From NCBI RefSeq assembly GCF_030253575.1, contig NC_080561.1, positions 9,954,501 through 10,018,500 on the forward strand: a DNA stretch of 64,000 nt, read 5' to 3'. The notes under the pieces were generated by a model. It worked only from the letters and a program-made list of their open reading frames with translations. It was not told the origin of the DNA and made no database searches. Below are positions 36,054 to 48,894 of the stretch, piece after piece. Each line of letters begins with the position of its first letter. The first letter of the stretch is position 1. Source of the stretch: Rhododendron vialii. Lineage: Eukaryota > Streptophyta > Magnoliopsida > Ericales > Ericaceae. The position numbers and the translations under genes were made by a program.

Positions 36054-36687
36054 GTGGACTAATTGCACGTTGAAACCTGTAGTGTGTCCTTATCAACAAG
36101 GCTCCCAATAAAATATGTACACATTTCACTCAATTTTTCAAAAACAAAATCATGTACGCAAAAGCATTTATAGTTTGTACAAAATACTAGTCTTTAACAA
36201 AATCCGTGTGCAACAAACTCAATTAGTTTAAGACTTATGGGGATATATAGCCTGTTGATTAAAGTCTCATCGCGATTCCAATCCCCGCCGCCACCTTCTC
36301 CCTCTTAATCTCGAGTAAAAAGTTAAAAACGCTTAGGCCCTGTTTAGTTATCGTTAAACACTTCTAAGGAACTGCTTTGAAAATTAAATCACTCATCGTT
36401 GATAAATCTAATTCCAAAAGAGCAACTTTTGAACACCATCAAACGAACAAGTTTCAAGAAAGCAATCTGCAAACCAGACAATGTAACCAGCAACCAAGCA
36501 GGGCAGTTCACGTTTCTATTACCCAAAAAACAAAAAATAATGAATAAAAAAAACAAATGATGAGCTTATGAGACCCGTAAATAACAAAAACCATAAACCA
36601 TATCTGTCAACAGAACATATAAAAAAAACATCATAAACAATTTTAAAAGAAAAATTCTCGAATGTTTAGGAAATAAAGTAAAAACAC
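36054..36687. other. Intergenic / 3' flank of RPC6
   Basis: No frame is supported. The last 150-200 bases before 36688 should be the RPC6 3'UTR (minus strand), with A-rich stretches at about 36530-36560 and 36618-36660 on the plus strand. Confidence 0.5.
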
Positions 36688-37401
36688 TCAAAAATCCAAC
36701 CATTTCTCATAGTAGATACAGGTCTTCGGAGAGATAATGCCATCAGGTGTGCACTGATTTATCCGGGAACAAACGCCGCATGGAATTGAAGCCATAGCAC
36801 CAATTTTTGCCCCTTGTCCTAGCCCCATCCCGCTTGCAGCTCTATAACAGTCAGTTCCAATAGGAATTTTATGATATTCCCCTAATCCAGTGCTCTTAAC
36901 CTCAATAATCTCATTGTCTAAAACCATAGAACTCAGTATCTCTTCAATTTGTTGTCTTGTGCAATCAGCCTTGGTAATTTTATTCCTAGTGATAAACTCG
37001 GAAATTTCTTCTGTTGTAGCAACCTTCATCTTCTTTACGATTCTTAAGCACGACTCTCTCAGAACACGAATGTATTCTATATCAAGAACACCATCCGCAT
37101 ACCATGAACCACCAGTGACTTCCTTTGAGGGTTGAAACTCAGTAGCCATATAATGTTTTCTCCCCTTGCTTTTTACATTAACGACCTCTTTTATCAAATT
37201 CCTGGCTTGGAGTATCTTGAGGGCTTTATTGACCACGGGTTCAGGAAGATTCGTCTCTCGTTTCATGTCTGCTTTCCAGATTCCCATATCTCCTTTACTT
37301 TTGATAAGACTTAACAGTAAACTCTCAGGTGTCTTAGTTTGTTGTGCAATTGGTTCTTGTCGTTTCCGCTTAAGGGACATAGTGTCCTGGGATAGACTCA
37401 T
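36688..37401 (-). CDS. RPC6: DNA-directed RNA polymerase III subunit RPC6 (RPC34/RPC39 family), 237 aa, single exon
   Basis: This is a nuclear Pol III specific subunit. In the known complex it sits in the RPC3-RPC6-RPC7 heterotrimer used for promoter opening and TFIIIB contact. The protein starts MSLSQDTMSLKRKR and contains two winged-helix-like parts: about aa 24-90 (ESLLLSLIKSKGDMGIWKAD, PEPVVNKALKILQARNLI) and about aa 100-170 (EYIRVLRESCLRIVKKMK, QQIEEILSSMVLDNEI). The C-terminal cysteines C208, C211, C217 and C228 (CX2C, X5, C, X10, C) match the spacing of the iron-sulfur motif described for the human 39-kDa subunit. At 237 aa it is shorter than the animal protein (about 316) but, from memory, close to plant versions. 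An in-frame upstream ATG (37420-37422) would add MYVLLTG; I prefer the inner ATG because TTTTGACAG just before it looks like a leader splice acceptor. Confidence 0.93.
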   Translation of the reverse strand: MSLSQDTMSLKRKRQEPIAQQTKTPESLLLSLIKSKGDMGIWKADMKRETNLPEPVVNKALKILQARNLIKEVVNVKSKGRKHYMATEFQPSKEVTGGSWYADGVLDIEYIRVLRESCLRIVKKMKVATTEEISEFITRNKITKADCTRQQIEEILSSMVLDNEIIEVKSTGLGEYHKIPIGTDCYRAASGMGLGQGAKIGAMASIPCGVCSRINQCTPDGIISPKTCIYYEKWLDF

Positions 37402-37620
37402 CCCTGTCAAAAGAACATACAATCAGCTGTTCAAAAAATACAAAGAACATACAATTAGAACGCACAATTTAGGTAAGCCCAGATAGCGCGTGAAAATTCT
37501 ACATGAACTATAAAGAACCTAAACCTCTTGTGGTGAAATCTTATTTAAGAACTTTCAGGACTCTGAACGGAACGTAAAACAGTGAAAGAGATCACGTGAT
37601 TGTGATGAAAGAAAGACAAG

Positions 37621-37653
<33 letters not shown>

Positions 37654-38383
37654 TGTCCTGAAATGAAATCAGTATACAACACGAATGTATTCTATATAGA
37701 ACACAGAATCATTTTCACCTCATATGAAGGAATTTCTAGGGGAAATTGATGCAGCCCAATATGACTGCTAGTGCAACATGGATGAATTCTAAAACAGCGT
37801 TTCACTGAGGTTTTTCAATTAAATGTAACCCATTTTCCCCCTGTTCAACATTGACATAGATTAACTATACAGTATTCTGTTTCCTTGATTCTGCGTACAA
37901 ATGAAAATAATCTTGCTAGATCACATTGTCGAAACAAATCCTCTAAAGAGGAACAGCTATTTTCGTCACATTCTGGATGAGTTTTAGTTTTGGAGCAGAA
38001 ACAAAATCCTCTAAAGAGAAACAACTATTTTCGTCATTTCGTGTACTGGTATGTATAACCGCTTGAAAATCAAACTAAATGCAAGTTGTTTGTAGTCAAG
38101 CTATGAAGTATAGAGTGGTTTATATAAGGAACCTCCAGTCAAAATCTGATCCCGCCCGAACTATGTTGTGGTCCTGAATGTGTCAACCAAATCAAGTCTT
38201 TTCTCCAATAGATGGTCTCCACTCTTGAAATCACCCCTCCCATGACAACAAGTAAAATATTCACCAAGACATGGTGTGCCAAGTTGAAATGACAATTATA
38301 CCCTCTTTTACATACCACTTAAAAGCCCTAACACTCATTTCCCCCAAATCTCCCATCGTTTTCACTTCCCAGGCAGCCGACTC

Positions 38384-38386
<3 letters not shown>
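37402..38386. other. RPC6 upstream region, no gene seen
   Basis: The RPC6 leader and promoter are expected here on the minus strand. The part at 37621-37652 is a (GA)15-16 run. A direct repeat of about 55 bp (ACAAATCCTCTAAAGAG and ACAAAATCCTCTAAAGAG with AACAGCTATTTTCGTCA or AACAACTATTTTCGTCA) lies at about 37934 and 38000. Confidence 0.5.
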
Positions 38387-40165
<1,779 letters not shown>

Positions 40166-40210
40166 CATACCGACGGCTGCGCGCGACGGCCGCGCGCAGC
40201 CGTCGGTATG
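40166..40210. repeat. Perfect GC-rich hairpin, 19-bp arms, 7-nt loop
   Basis: The left arm CATACCGACGGCTGCGCGC (40166-40184) is exactly complementary to the right arm GCGCGCAGCCGTCGGTATG (40192-40210), with loop GACGGCC. The arms are CpG-dense in an otherwise AT-rich stretch. No U-tract follows and there is no adjacent gene. Confidence 0.95.
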
Positions 40211-40261
40211 TTCCGATCGGTGCAAATTGCACAACTCATCAAAGGACCCTTGGTTAGGGAC

Positions 40262-40641
40262 AAAGAAAACTACTTACACCGAAAGTAGCTCGAAAAGAGT
40301 AACTAGTAGTTGAAATTCAATTTGATGTATGAGACCCAAATTATCAAAGTAAATCTCAACCACTGATTGCTTTTGTCAAGACACTTTCAGAGTAAGTTCT
40401 TTTTTATCTAGTATTACTCTTTCCATTTCGAAAATGCTAGGGAGACAGAAAACTTACCCCGAAAAGAACAACCGGTAGTTGAGATTTGCTTTGATGTGTG
40501 GAACCCAATCATCAAAATAAATCTCAATCACTGATTGTTTTTGTCGGGACACTTTCGGGGATAAATTTTCTTTGTACCTAGCATTACTCTTTATCGGGAC
40601 ACTTTCGGGGATAAATTTTCTTTGTACCTAGCATTACTCTT
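40262..40641. repeat. Direct repeat of about 180 bp plus a 47-bp tandem duplication
   Basis: The blocks 40265-40435 and 40445-40600 share ACTAGTAGTTGA/ACCGGTAGTTGAGAT, TTTGATGTGTG, AAATCTCAA..CACTGATTG and GGGACACTTTCGGGG. The tail (TATCGGGACACTTTCGGGGA to CCTAGCATTACTCTT) is then duplicated exactly at about 40545-40591 and 40592-40640. Confidence 0.8.
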
Positions 40642-40809
40642 GCCCTTATCATGCGACAGTGTATACGACATTTGCATTAGTTTTGTAGAAATCACCTACA
40701 ATCTTTATGGCCAAATTTAGAGGTCGAATTGAGATTCAAGTACATGCAGGATGGAATAAGAATGAGATAATGTAAATTCCAAATTTTCGATCATCCACGA
40801 AACAAACTA
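40642..40809. other. Short unique intergenic spacer
   Basis: No gene or repeat is recognised. The TA target dinucleotide of the next element is at 40808-40809. Confidence 0.4.
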
Positions 40810-41088
40810 CTCCTTTCGTCTTTTTTCTAAGTGTTCTGCTTCGTAATTTCAACTTATTATAAAGACATCATCATTATACCTTTTACATCAGCTTTTACCT
40901 CCACTCTCTCCTTACCCTCTATGAAAATATCATCATTATATTTTTACTAACAAACTTTTTAAAATGAAATATACTTTTAGGAGCAAAATGAAAAATTCAC
41001 CAACTTTTATCCACTAACTTTACAAAATGGACACTTATTAAGGGACAGCCCAATGAAATTCTGGATTCTAAAAAAGGGACAGATGGAG
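40810..41088. mobile_element. Stowaway-type MITE (Tc1/Mariner), 279 bp
   Basis: The ends are CTCCTTTCGTCTTTTTTCTA at the left and GGGACAGATGGAG at the right, degenerate forms of the classical CTCCCTCCGTCCC terminal repeat. It is flanked on both sides by TA (40808-40809, 41089-41090), the Stowaway target duplication. No coding capacity. It lies about 360 bp beyond the OST1 stop codon. Confidence 0.8.
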
Positions 41089-41445
41089 TATAAAGACTCA
41101 AATGGCCAAATGTAAAAAAACGGAGGTAAAACATGGAGGCATGCGGTGGGGGAGGATAAAGAAACTGGAAGAACAATAGACCAAGATCTATGCGAATCAG
41201 TAACGGAAAATACACCCAAATTAGATAGGAAAGTGCCGGTTGGAAATGGCATACATATAGTACAACAACGGTACAAATGTACAATGAGCATGGAAGGTAG
41301 TACATTAAAGAGATACAAGTGGAAAGTGTACATTGCGACCGCAAGTGACTGAATTTTCTGATCTTCAAACGCAACTGAAGACACTTACCTCCTACCTTTT
41401 ACACCCAAAAACACAAGACTGAAGATACATAATTTCTGTAGACAA

Positions 41446-44428
41446 TCACATGGCGTAGACTATTTCTCCGCTGCTATCGATATCAAGGTCGGGGTCGGTA
41501 TCCAAGTCCTCGTCCATGTCATCATCAATGTCCAGGCTTCCGGTCAGGTACTGGTTGAGACTCTGGGTCCCGGCGGCAGGAATGGTGGCCTCGGCAATAA
41601 TCTGCATGATTTCATCAATACTCTGCATAGGTTGATCGGGCTCTTCAAACTGTTTGTTCGTTGTGTTATCATCCATCAGGTCTGCCGGAAGGTTCTTTAG
41701 AAACCACTCGTGGCTTCTGATTTCAGTAATGGATATCCTCTGTTCAATTTGGTAAAGCAAATGAATTCAAATTCCACCAACCAAATGACAAACCAAAAGT
41801 AAGGCATGCACTAGTTATCACAAAAAGTTTGGCATGTGATTGCCAACAAGTGCAGCTTGAAATATTCCCTTTCAGACTCTTGGTTTAAGCTTTTGTTTCT
41901 TAGCTTGTTTTTTCCGGTTTGAAAGTGGTAGCCTAGTAAGAGTTAGGTTCTCACCCTTTGTGCTGTTTGTAGCCATGCGTTTGCTCCGTTTATCTGGGTT
42001 TTGACCCAGGGGGATACCACTTTTGTTTCATCGTACTGATCTCTCTTTTTTTTGGTCAAACGGAATTTAAAAAGAGGCATCGTACTGATCTTTGTTTGGG
42101 AACAAATATAATTTACCAAAAATAAGGGATTCAGGCATGTCAGCAACAGGCCACTATATTTAGGATAGACTCAGTTATTTTGGATACAGACTCCGTTATC
42201 TTATCTACATGAGTATATACAAGAACATGGCTGTACATGCAAATCAATGCATATATGCATATTTGTGCAATTAAATTCAGTTTTTATACATTCAGAGCTT
42301 CGATACTCCTATTTTGAATATTTCAGCTGAGGTGTTCATCATTTCAGACTCTATAGTCTATACCAACTATTTCCAACACATACGTGGCTGCACATTCCAG
42401 ACAGCATTTTAATAGGAATGTCAAGTTTACACATGTCAACATGAGTTCTGACTATGCGTTCAGGTCTACCAATCACACAACTCATACTAGATAGAAATAC
42501 TCTCAAAAAATAGCACAAACTCCCTTCCAAAAATGCAAATCTAAACAAGTAGGGAAAACAATTTTCGCATCAAGAAATAGACTCTGGTACAAGCTATAAT
42601 AGTAACTGACCTTTGCAGGGTCAGCTACAAAAATCCTTGAGATCAGATGGCAACACTCTGGAGAAATATGAACATAGTCCGGAATAGAGTATTGAACACT
42701 CAAAATTCGCTGCATAAAGCAAAGAATTATCAAGTCGAGTACTCCACTTGAGATGCATGTCTATTGTAAGAGCAAGTGAGAACAGTTACTTGTATCGTCT
42801 TGCGGAAATTTTTAGGCTCCTCAGGGTCCTCAAATGGGTATGCACCAACCAGCATGACATACAAGGTTACCCCACAAGACCACACATCTGCAGTCTGTAA
42901 TTGTAATGGCACATAAAACAAGTAAAACAGCAGCAGTTACAAAGAATGCATGGACATAGGAGAGCAAACAGATATTTTTGCTTTTGCCATACCATATCAG
43001 GGTGTTATTGAAGTACAGTGTCCCATTTGACCACTAGAACATCAGTATTAAAAGTACGACTTTGACATTCTTTTCACATGATTCACATATTTTTCCCATA
43101 TTGGAAGGATAAATATGACATCTCTTCCGGGGAATCTGACATTTTATGCATTACGAAGATTAATCATCCGCGATGAATATTTCTTTTCCCAAGCTGAAGA
43201 ATCAAGACTGATATTCATGTTGTTTGCAAATTATACATATTACAGATGAACATGTTCTGTAGTATAGGAGTAGTTTTCATCAATCATCCTGTCAGAATTC
43301 ACGTAATTTTATTTCTTTACCCAACTACAACAGAAGAACTCCAGCCCTCAAACCAGAAAGCTACATGAACATGTTCCCCCAGAAGTTCCCATTTGGATTC
43401 CTGTTCTGGTAAAACACACTAGGCCAGCTTTATCGCATGATCTTTTGGCCAATTAGAAGAATTGTCAGGCTTACCACCAAAACAGTTGCTAAGCAGATAT
43501 TAAAAAGCCAAAAATGGTGATATGGTTTAGTGAGGTTTAGGAAAAATTAGACTGGAGAGCTAGACATATTACAAGTCCATGCCGACTGCCAAAGAACACC
43601 CACACAAGTCCCTATTAAACCAGTACGAAAACTCCAGTATACAGTTTGGAAAAAACAAAGCTCAGAATTATTAGTTACAAAAATATGTATCAAGTTAACG
43701 GGGTTCGCAGCACTCAATTTGCCTTTGTCAGAGCAAAATATAATAGAGTTATCATAAACTGATTTACCTTGCCATCATACTCTTTCTTGAGTAAAATTTC
43801 TGGAGCTATATAGGCTGGGGTTCCGACAGTTGACTTTGGTTGCGAATGTAGCACCGAAGACTGAGATTAGTAAAAACAGTCAGAATGCATACAAGAATGA
43901 CCAACAACACATATAGAATCGATAGGCACACTGGAATATTTTTTTTCTCTCTGTTTCTCTTTTATTTTTATTTTTCACTACTTAAATCATTATCATCAAT
44001 CCATCATTGTAGTTCGGTTTGAGGGGTGTTGTTCACAGAGTCACAAAAGACTAATCATGCACTCATGCATTCGAAATACTACCACACTATGAAGCACGGA
44101 TACTCTATTTTGGCCTCCGTATCACGTATCGTATCCGTATCAGATACCGACACTCTCCAGATACGTATCCGATATGCTTTTTAAAGTATCCTACTTTTAG
44201 AATTATTTTTGGGTATCCTAATACATTTCAGATCCGCACGATACACTCTGGATACGTATCCGATATGTTTTGGATACGTATGCTCGGATATGTTTCGGAT
44301 ACACACGAGGGTAAATATGTTATTACTTAAAATATATGGGTTAAAATTGCAAGTAGGACTATATTTTTCTTTTTTCCCCACCAACTGACACCAGAAACAC
44401 ACCGACAATATCCTCTCTCAACAACCTT

Positions 44429-44513
<85 letters not shown>

Positions 44514-47500
44514 GTTGTGTGTATGTAAATATATATATAACTATATAGACACAATTATATAAATATAACTATACGTGAGAATATCTCTCTCGGCATGTGA
44601 AATGGTGAACTTGTGTAATGAAAAACTTTAATCATTAATGAAACTTTAGGAATTAAAAATTATATATAATATATTTTTTATTTACTTTTATATTCAACGT
44701 ATCGTATCCTTCTTTTTGAAAAAATCACGTATCCGCGTATCTGTATCGTATCGTATCTGTATCCGTGCTTCTTAGTGCCATGCAAAACACTGAGCAAAAG
44801 GAGATATAGTATCTTATAAGCAGAGAATATTTTGTGAATATAAGCAAATGAGCAATAGAAAGAAACATGACCAGGTACCTTGGAATACCCAAAATCACAG
44901 ATCTTCAGCCTAGGAGCTGGGCTTCCATCCAGTAATGTGTTCTCCAATTTCAAGTCGCGGTGGCACACTTGCTTCATAAAGGAACACAATCTCACTTAAC
45001 CACTAATCCTGCTTTAAAGGACAAGGAAATAATGACACTGAACACAGTAAACAAGTTTAGGTACCATCCCATGGCAGTAGCTGACTCCTGATATGAGTTG
45101 TTGGAAGAAGAAGCGTGCCTGCAGTTCAAATGGGTAGAGTTTTAGTGCCTGCAGTACAAAAAGGTGTACAGTGTACACAAAAGATAACAGATGTTGAGAT
45201 TCATCCAAGGAAAAAAGATCAATTGTTGGATCAAAACCTCGTCCTCACTGAAGCGTCCTGCATTGCATATCCTCTCAAAGAGCTCTCCTCCAGAAGCATA
45301 TTCCATTACAATAGCCAGATGGGTTGGTGTCAATATGACCTAGAGCAGAAAGTTAAATGCCATTTAATTTAACTGAACCTTGTTCTCTTTTTCTCTTTGT
45401 TTACCAACACATAACATAGAAAGAAAAGAAGCAGAAAAAGGAAACACAGGGACTGAATTATAGACCTCTCTGAATCGAACAATGTTGGGATGCCTCAGCG
45501 ACCTGTGGTTAATAATTTCCCTTTGTACATTTTCATCTATCTGTTAAATCATTTTTGCAACAGTTAATAAGCCGGCAGAAGGTATTTAAGGAAAAATATT
45601 GTGTACAAGCAGTTTCACAATCACAATATTACAGCCAAGCACTTGAGTTATACGATGCAGACTATCCTCAATACCTATACAGTCTATTCCTTATAAAATT
45701 AAACCCAAAAAGCACCTTCACTGTCGATTATAAACAAGTTGCATAACTCAAATCATCCAAGTTGACAGAGTAACTCATCATCTTCTGAGAGGAAGAAACC
45801 AACAGAGTTATTTTGATTTGTTACACAGGTAAATCCATGATACAATCTTACGAATGCAGTCTATAAGTATCTGACTGATTTTCATTTTGTCCTGGCTTGA
45901 GAGCAAAATAAGAGAACTACAAAGCAAGAAGGCTTAGCTTGCATGGCCCTTCTACCTTCTTTTGTCTTTTCTGTCAAAAACATAATATAAACATTTCTTT
46001 CATCAAAGGTTGAGATAAAGAGTTTTTTTTAAGGCAAGCAAGCAACTTTTATACCAAAAAGAAAGGATATACAATGAAGCTCAAAGCACAAGCCCCAAAG
46101 GACACACAAAGTCGCACCAATACAGGCAAGGACAAGCCAAACTAATCGCTATGAGGAAACACAAACTAGCAAAAAAGGAAAACATAGCCAAAGAGGCAAC
46201 CAACAACCACCAAAAAGTTCAATTCTACCTACAAAGCTTTAGTGGGCGAATCTTCTCTTCAAGCTTCTGTCAGTTTACATTCTCCCCTTTACTCTGCCTT
46301 TTATTGGAGTTGATCTGACAAAACAATAGCAACAAAGCCATGTCCTCAACGGCCGGATTCACATCCTTAAATTGAGAAGAGACCACATCCTCCATTGTTT
46401 ATCGCGAGAGGAAATATTACAAGATTTGGCTTTTGCAATTTAGCCGATATATGGCTCTCCATCTACCACAATAATCATTAATGGATCAACGTCTTTCCTT
46501 CGTTGTCAGCACTTCAATATACACTCTTGCAAAAGTCAGTCTACTGACTCAACTCCTAGTATCTTTTACTCCAAAAGCTTAGCAAATTAAACGGACGGTA
46601 AACATCAACTTAGGCCAATCTCATGGTGAAGGTGAGTTTAAAGCGTCAAATTCACTATTCTGACGTCTCAGGTTTTTATCTACTTCACCAAACACCACTT
46701 CCCAGCAACCAAAAACCAAACTAGTGTCTACTAATTCCAATTCCACCCCCACAACAATTTCCACTTAGAGCATCTCCAACTCTTCCACAAATCTTGACTG
46801 AAACTTCAAGTTGAGCACAATGCATAACAAAGATGTGATTTACCATATAAAAAAGGGCGGATATGTTTGTGGCTTTCCAGATTTCCACTTTCCCAGTAAT
46901 GAAGCCTCCACTCATTGTTCAAATCTGAGTTCTCCGATTTTTTTTTTTTATGTCGAGGAGTAAGAGAATTGAGTTCAAAGAGTTAATCAATCATGTGAGG
47001 TCAGCAACAAGTAAATCAAGCTTCATGCACAACAATCCAAAAAATAGTCCTTATGGGTAGAAATGCACTACCAATGAAAGTTGTCTTACAAGAAAATTAA
47101 TAATCACCTGTTGTCAATGGCAAGATTTGATCCCTTCACTCTCAATGGATAATTTACAAGGGGGTGGCTAGCCTAACGCTAGCCCAAGTGGATTGTGTCT
47201 TGTCAAAAGATACTTCTATCAAATTCCTACTCCCATTAGAAAAACAGTTTAGTAAAGGGCTGGAAATGACCTGACCTTAGAGCATCTCCAGCCCTTACCC
47301 TTTCTTTCACTTAAACACGAAATTTGAGTAAGACACCTCAAAATCAACTCCCTCCTTGACCCAAAATGCGTATCAAAAAGAGTTTTAATCAAATTTTTAC
47401 TCAAATTAAGGGAGACTAAAATCCTTACTCGGATTTTAGAAGGCTATTTCGTGCCTCTCAAACTTACAACTATGCCGTTAATGGATCTTTTGCTAAAACT

Positions 47501-48058
47501 TATGATTAGATTTCCCTTTGTCCATTGGAGGGCTTCAACCAAACAATCACTAAAAATGTGAAACTAAGGGTGCGTTTCAACGTCAGGCTAATGACAATAG
47601 TCAAGTTTTTTCTGCTATGATATTTTAATTGATGTGCGTGAGGAGAAGGACTTGCCTAGATTTCCCTTTGTCCATTGAAAGGCTCATGACAATAGTCAAG
47701 AATAGGTTGTTTCCGCAAAATGATATTTTAGTTGATGTGTGTGAGGATAATGACTTGCCTAGAAATCCGTGAAAAACATGGGAGTCCATTTTAGTGGAAA
47801 TAAACCCTAAATTACGAAACACGGAACAAAGTATGCTCAAAATTAGCAAAAAGTCAGGGAACAAGGCAATTAGACACTCACCTTCTCACCTCTCTCGATA
47901 TACTTCACGGCCACGAGCTCATCGGTCTGCTTATCCCTCATCAACCTCGCCACACCGAAATTCCCTGACCCGATATCCCGAACCAGCTCGTACCTATCGC
48001 TGTCGTGCATGATCGGCATGTCCATGCCCGGACCCATCGTAACCGCAGCTCGATCCAT
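41446..48058 (-). CDS. OST1: SnRK2.6/OST1-type Ser/Thr protein kinase, subgroup III SnRK2, 9 exons, 363 aa
   Basis: This type of kinase is activated by ABA and osmotic stress, held off by PP2C phosphatases, and acts on SLAC1 and ABF factors in guard cells and nuclei. Exons, from the start: 48058-47882, 45540-45466, 45339-45238, 45118-45065, 44971-44879, 43860-43768, 42894-42790, 42709-42611, 41739-41446. Visible motifs: GSGNFGVA (30-37), lysine K52, HRDLKLEN with D142, DFG at 162-164, activation loop with S177/T178 (equivalent to OST1 S175/T176), APE. C-terminal SnRK2 box and the acidic ABA box ending [14 protein letters not shown]. The MDRAAV start and [16 protein letters not shown] tail favour the SnRK2.6 branch over SnRK2.2/2.3. 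One odd residue: ECCHL at 251-255 has Cys253 where related kinases have Arg. Several introns hold repeats. The ATG is 560 bp from a MULE end. Confidence 0.95.
44091..44771. mobile_element. TIR element of about 680 bp in an OST1 intron
   Basis: The left end GAAGCACGGATAC and right end GTATCCGTGCTTC are inverted copies. Inside, words such as CGTATC, GATACGTATCCGATATG and CGTATCTGTATCGTATC recur near both ends, so each end carries subterminal repeats of a GTATCCG motif. The middle is a (CT)39 run. It lies in the intron between exons 43768-43860 and 44879-44971. No transposase. The target duplication is not clear. Confidence 0.65.
44434..44511. repeat. (CT)39 microsatellite
   Basis: An uninterrupted CT run sits within the intronic TIR element of OST1, read as polypurine on the sense (minus) strand of the kinase gene. 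Confidence 0.95.
45541..47881 (-). other. First intron of OST1 (2.3 kb) with repeat content
   Basis: The intron starts GTGAG and ends ACAG on the minus strand. It contains blocks beginning GAGCATCTCCA (46764, 47282), a wording shared with a MITE at 63377 and, as GACCATCTCC, with a kinesin intron at 13004. A direct duplication lies at 47591-47660 and 47686-47762 (ATGACAATAGTCAAG ... GACTTGCCTAGA). Frames in it (46721-46915, 47625-47864) carry no recognisable domain. Confidence 0.6.
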
Positions 48059-48608
48059 CTCTCTCTCCGAATCAACGAAGTCGAAAAAAAATCACATTAC
48101 GAGGCTAGAAATAGAGCTCGGATCGACATCGAGCTGTGAGATCGAGCTGGAGGTGCGAAAAGGAGTGACGTGGCGAGAGATGGATCACGCGATTGGGGTT
48201 GGTTGAGGGAGATAGAGACGGGAAAGAGAGAGAGAGAGGGATGAAGCTCGTGAAGGTTTTACTTACCCGGTTCTTCCCAACAGATTGGAGGATTTTTATT
48301 AGGGTTTTGATTGGGGAAACACTTCGACGATGGCGATGGGGATTTGTAGGAGTGACGATGCAGAGAGAGAGAGAGAGAGTGGAGCTCGTGAAGTTGTTGC
48401 CTTTTTTGGTACTTATCTGTCTCTGTCTTTCTCGTTCTGTGTGGAAATGAAGTGAAAGTCTATACTTTTTCTCTCTCTCTCTCTCTCTCCCCGCAAGGAC
48501 AGTCAAACTTTCTCTCTCCACTTTCGGTTTTTCTGTGAGTTAAAAAAAAAAAGGTCTCCGTTTGCTTGTTTTTTTTTTTTTTTTGAAACGGCAAAGATGG
48601 CGTCTCCG
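48059..48608 (-). promoter_or_regulatory. OST1 leader and proximal promoter, truncated by a MULE
   Basis: About 550 bp separates the OST1 ATG from the MULE target duplication. It has three short GA or CT runs (about 48222-48240, 48363-48380, 48471-48489) and poly-T (48568-48584). On the minus strand the CT tracts would be part of the 5' leader. I see no clear TATA box or ABRE core in the remaining space. Confidence 0.5.
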
Positions 48609-48617
48609 TTTGTTTTA

Positions 48618-48754
48618 GGGTTAATTTCAGATACACCCCCTGTACTTTGGTCGTTTCTCAACTACTCCTCCTCTACTTCATTTTTAAACACTCGCACCCC
48701 TTGTACTTAAGACTGGTTTGGAACTGTTAGTATTTCCGTCAAAAGTAACGAAAA
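48618..48754 (+). repeat. Left TIR of the MULE
   Basis: It matches the right TIR (57854-57990, reverse complement) with only a handful of mismatches. In Mutator elements the TIRs act as both transposase binding sites and promoters. The GRF gene starts 141 bp inside this TIR. Confidence 0.95.
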
Positions 48755-48894
48755 AGCAAGTAATGGCTTGTTGGCTGGAATTTTCCCTCCTAAACATCTT
48801 TTGCAAGACCAAATTGCCCCCATAAGCCATTTACATCCTATATATATCATTTCTCCATAGGTGGGAATAGAAAACAGAGCATCACCCACCCACC
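48755..48894 (+). promoter_or_regulatory. Leader of the GRF gene
   Basis: The sequence between the left TIR and the ATG contains a TATATATCAT stretch (48841-48850), 45 bp before the start codon. It could serve as a leader or core promoter element; this is only an inference from position. Confidence 0.3.

Noticed and set aside
40166-40210. The GC hairpin as a bacterial-type terminator
   Set aside because: No U-tract follows, no adjacent gene ends there, and the surrounding DNA is a plant nuclear genome.
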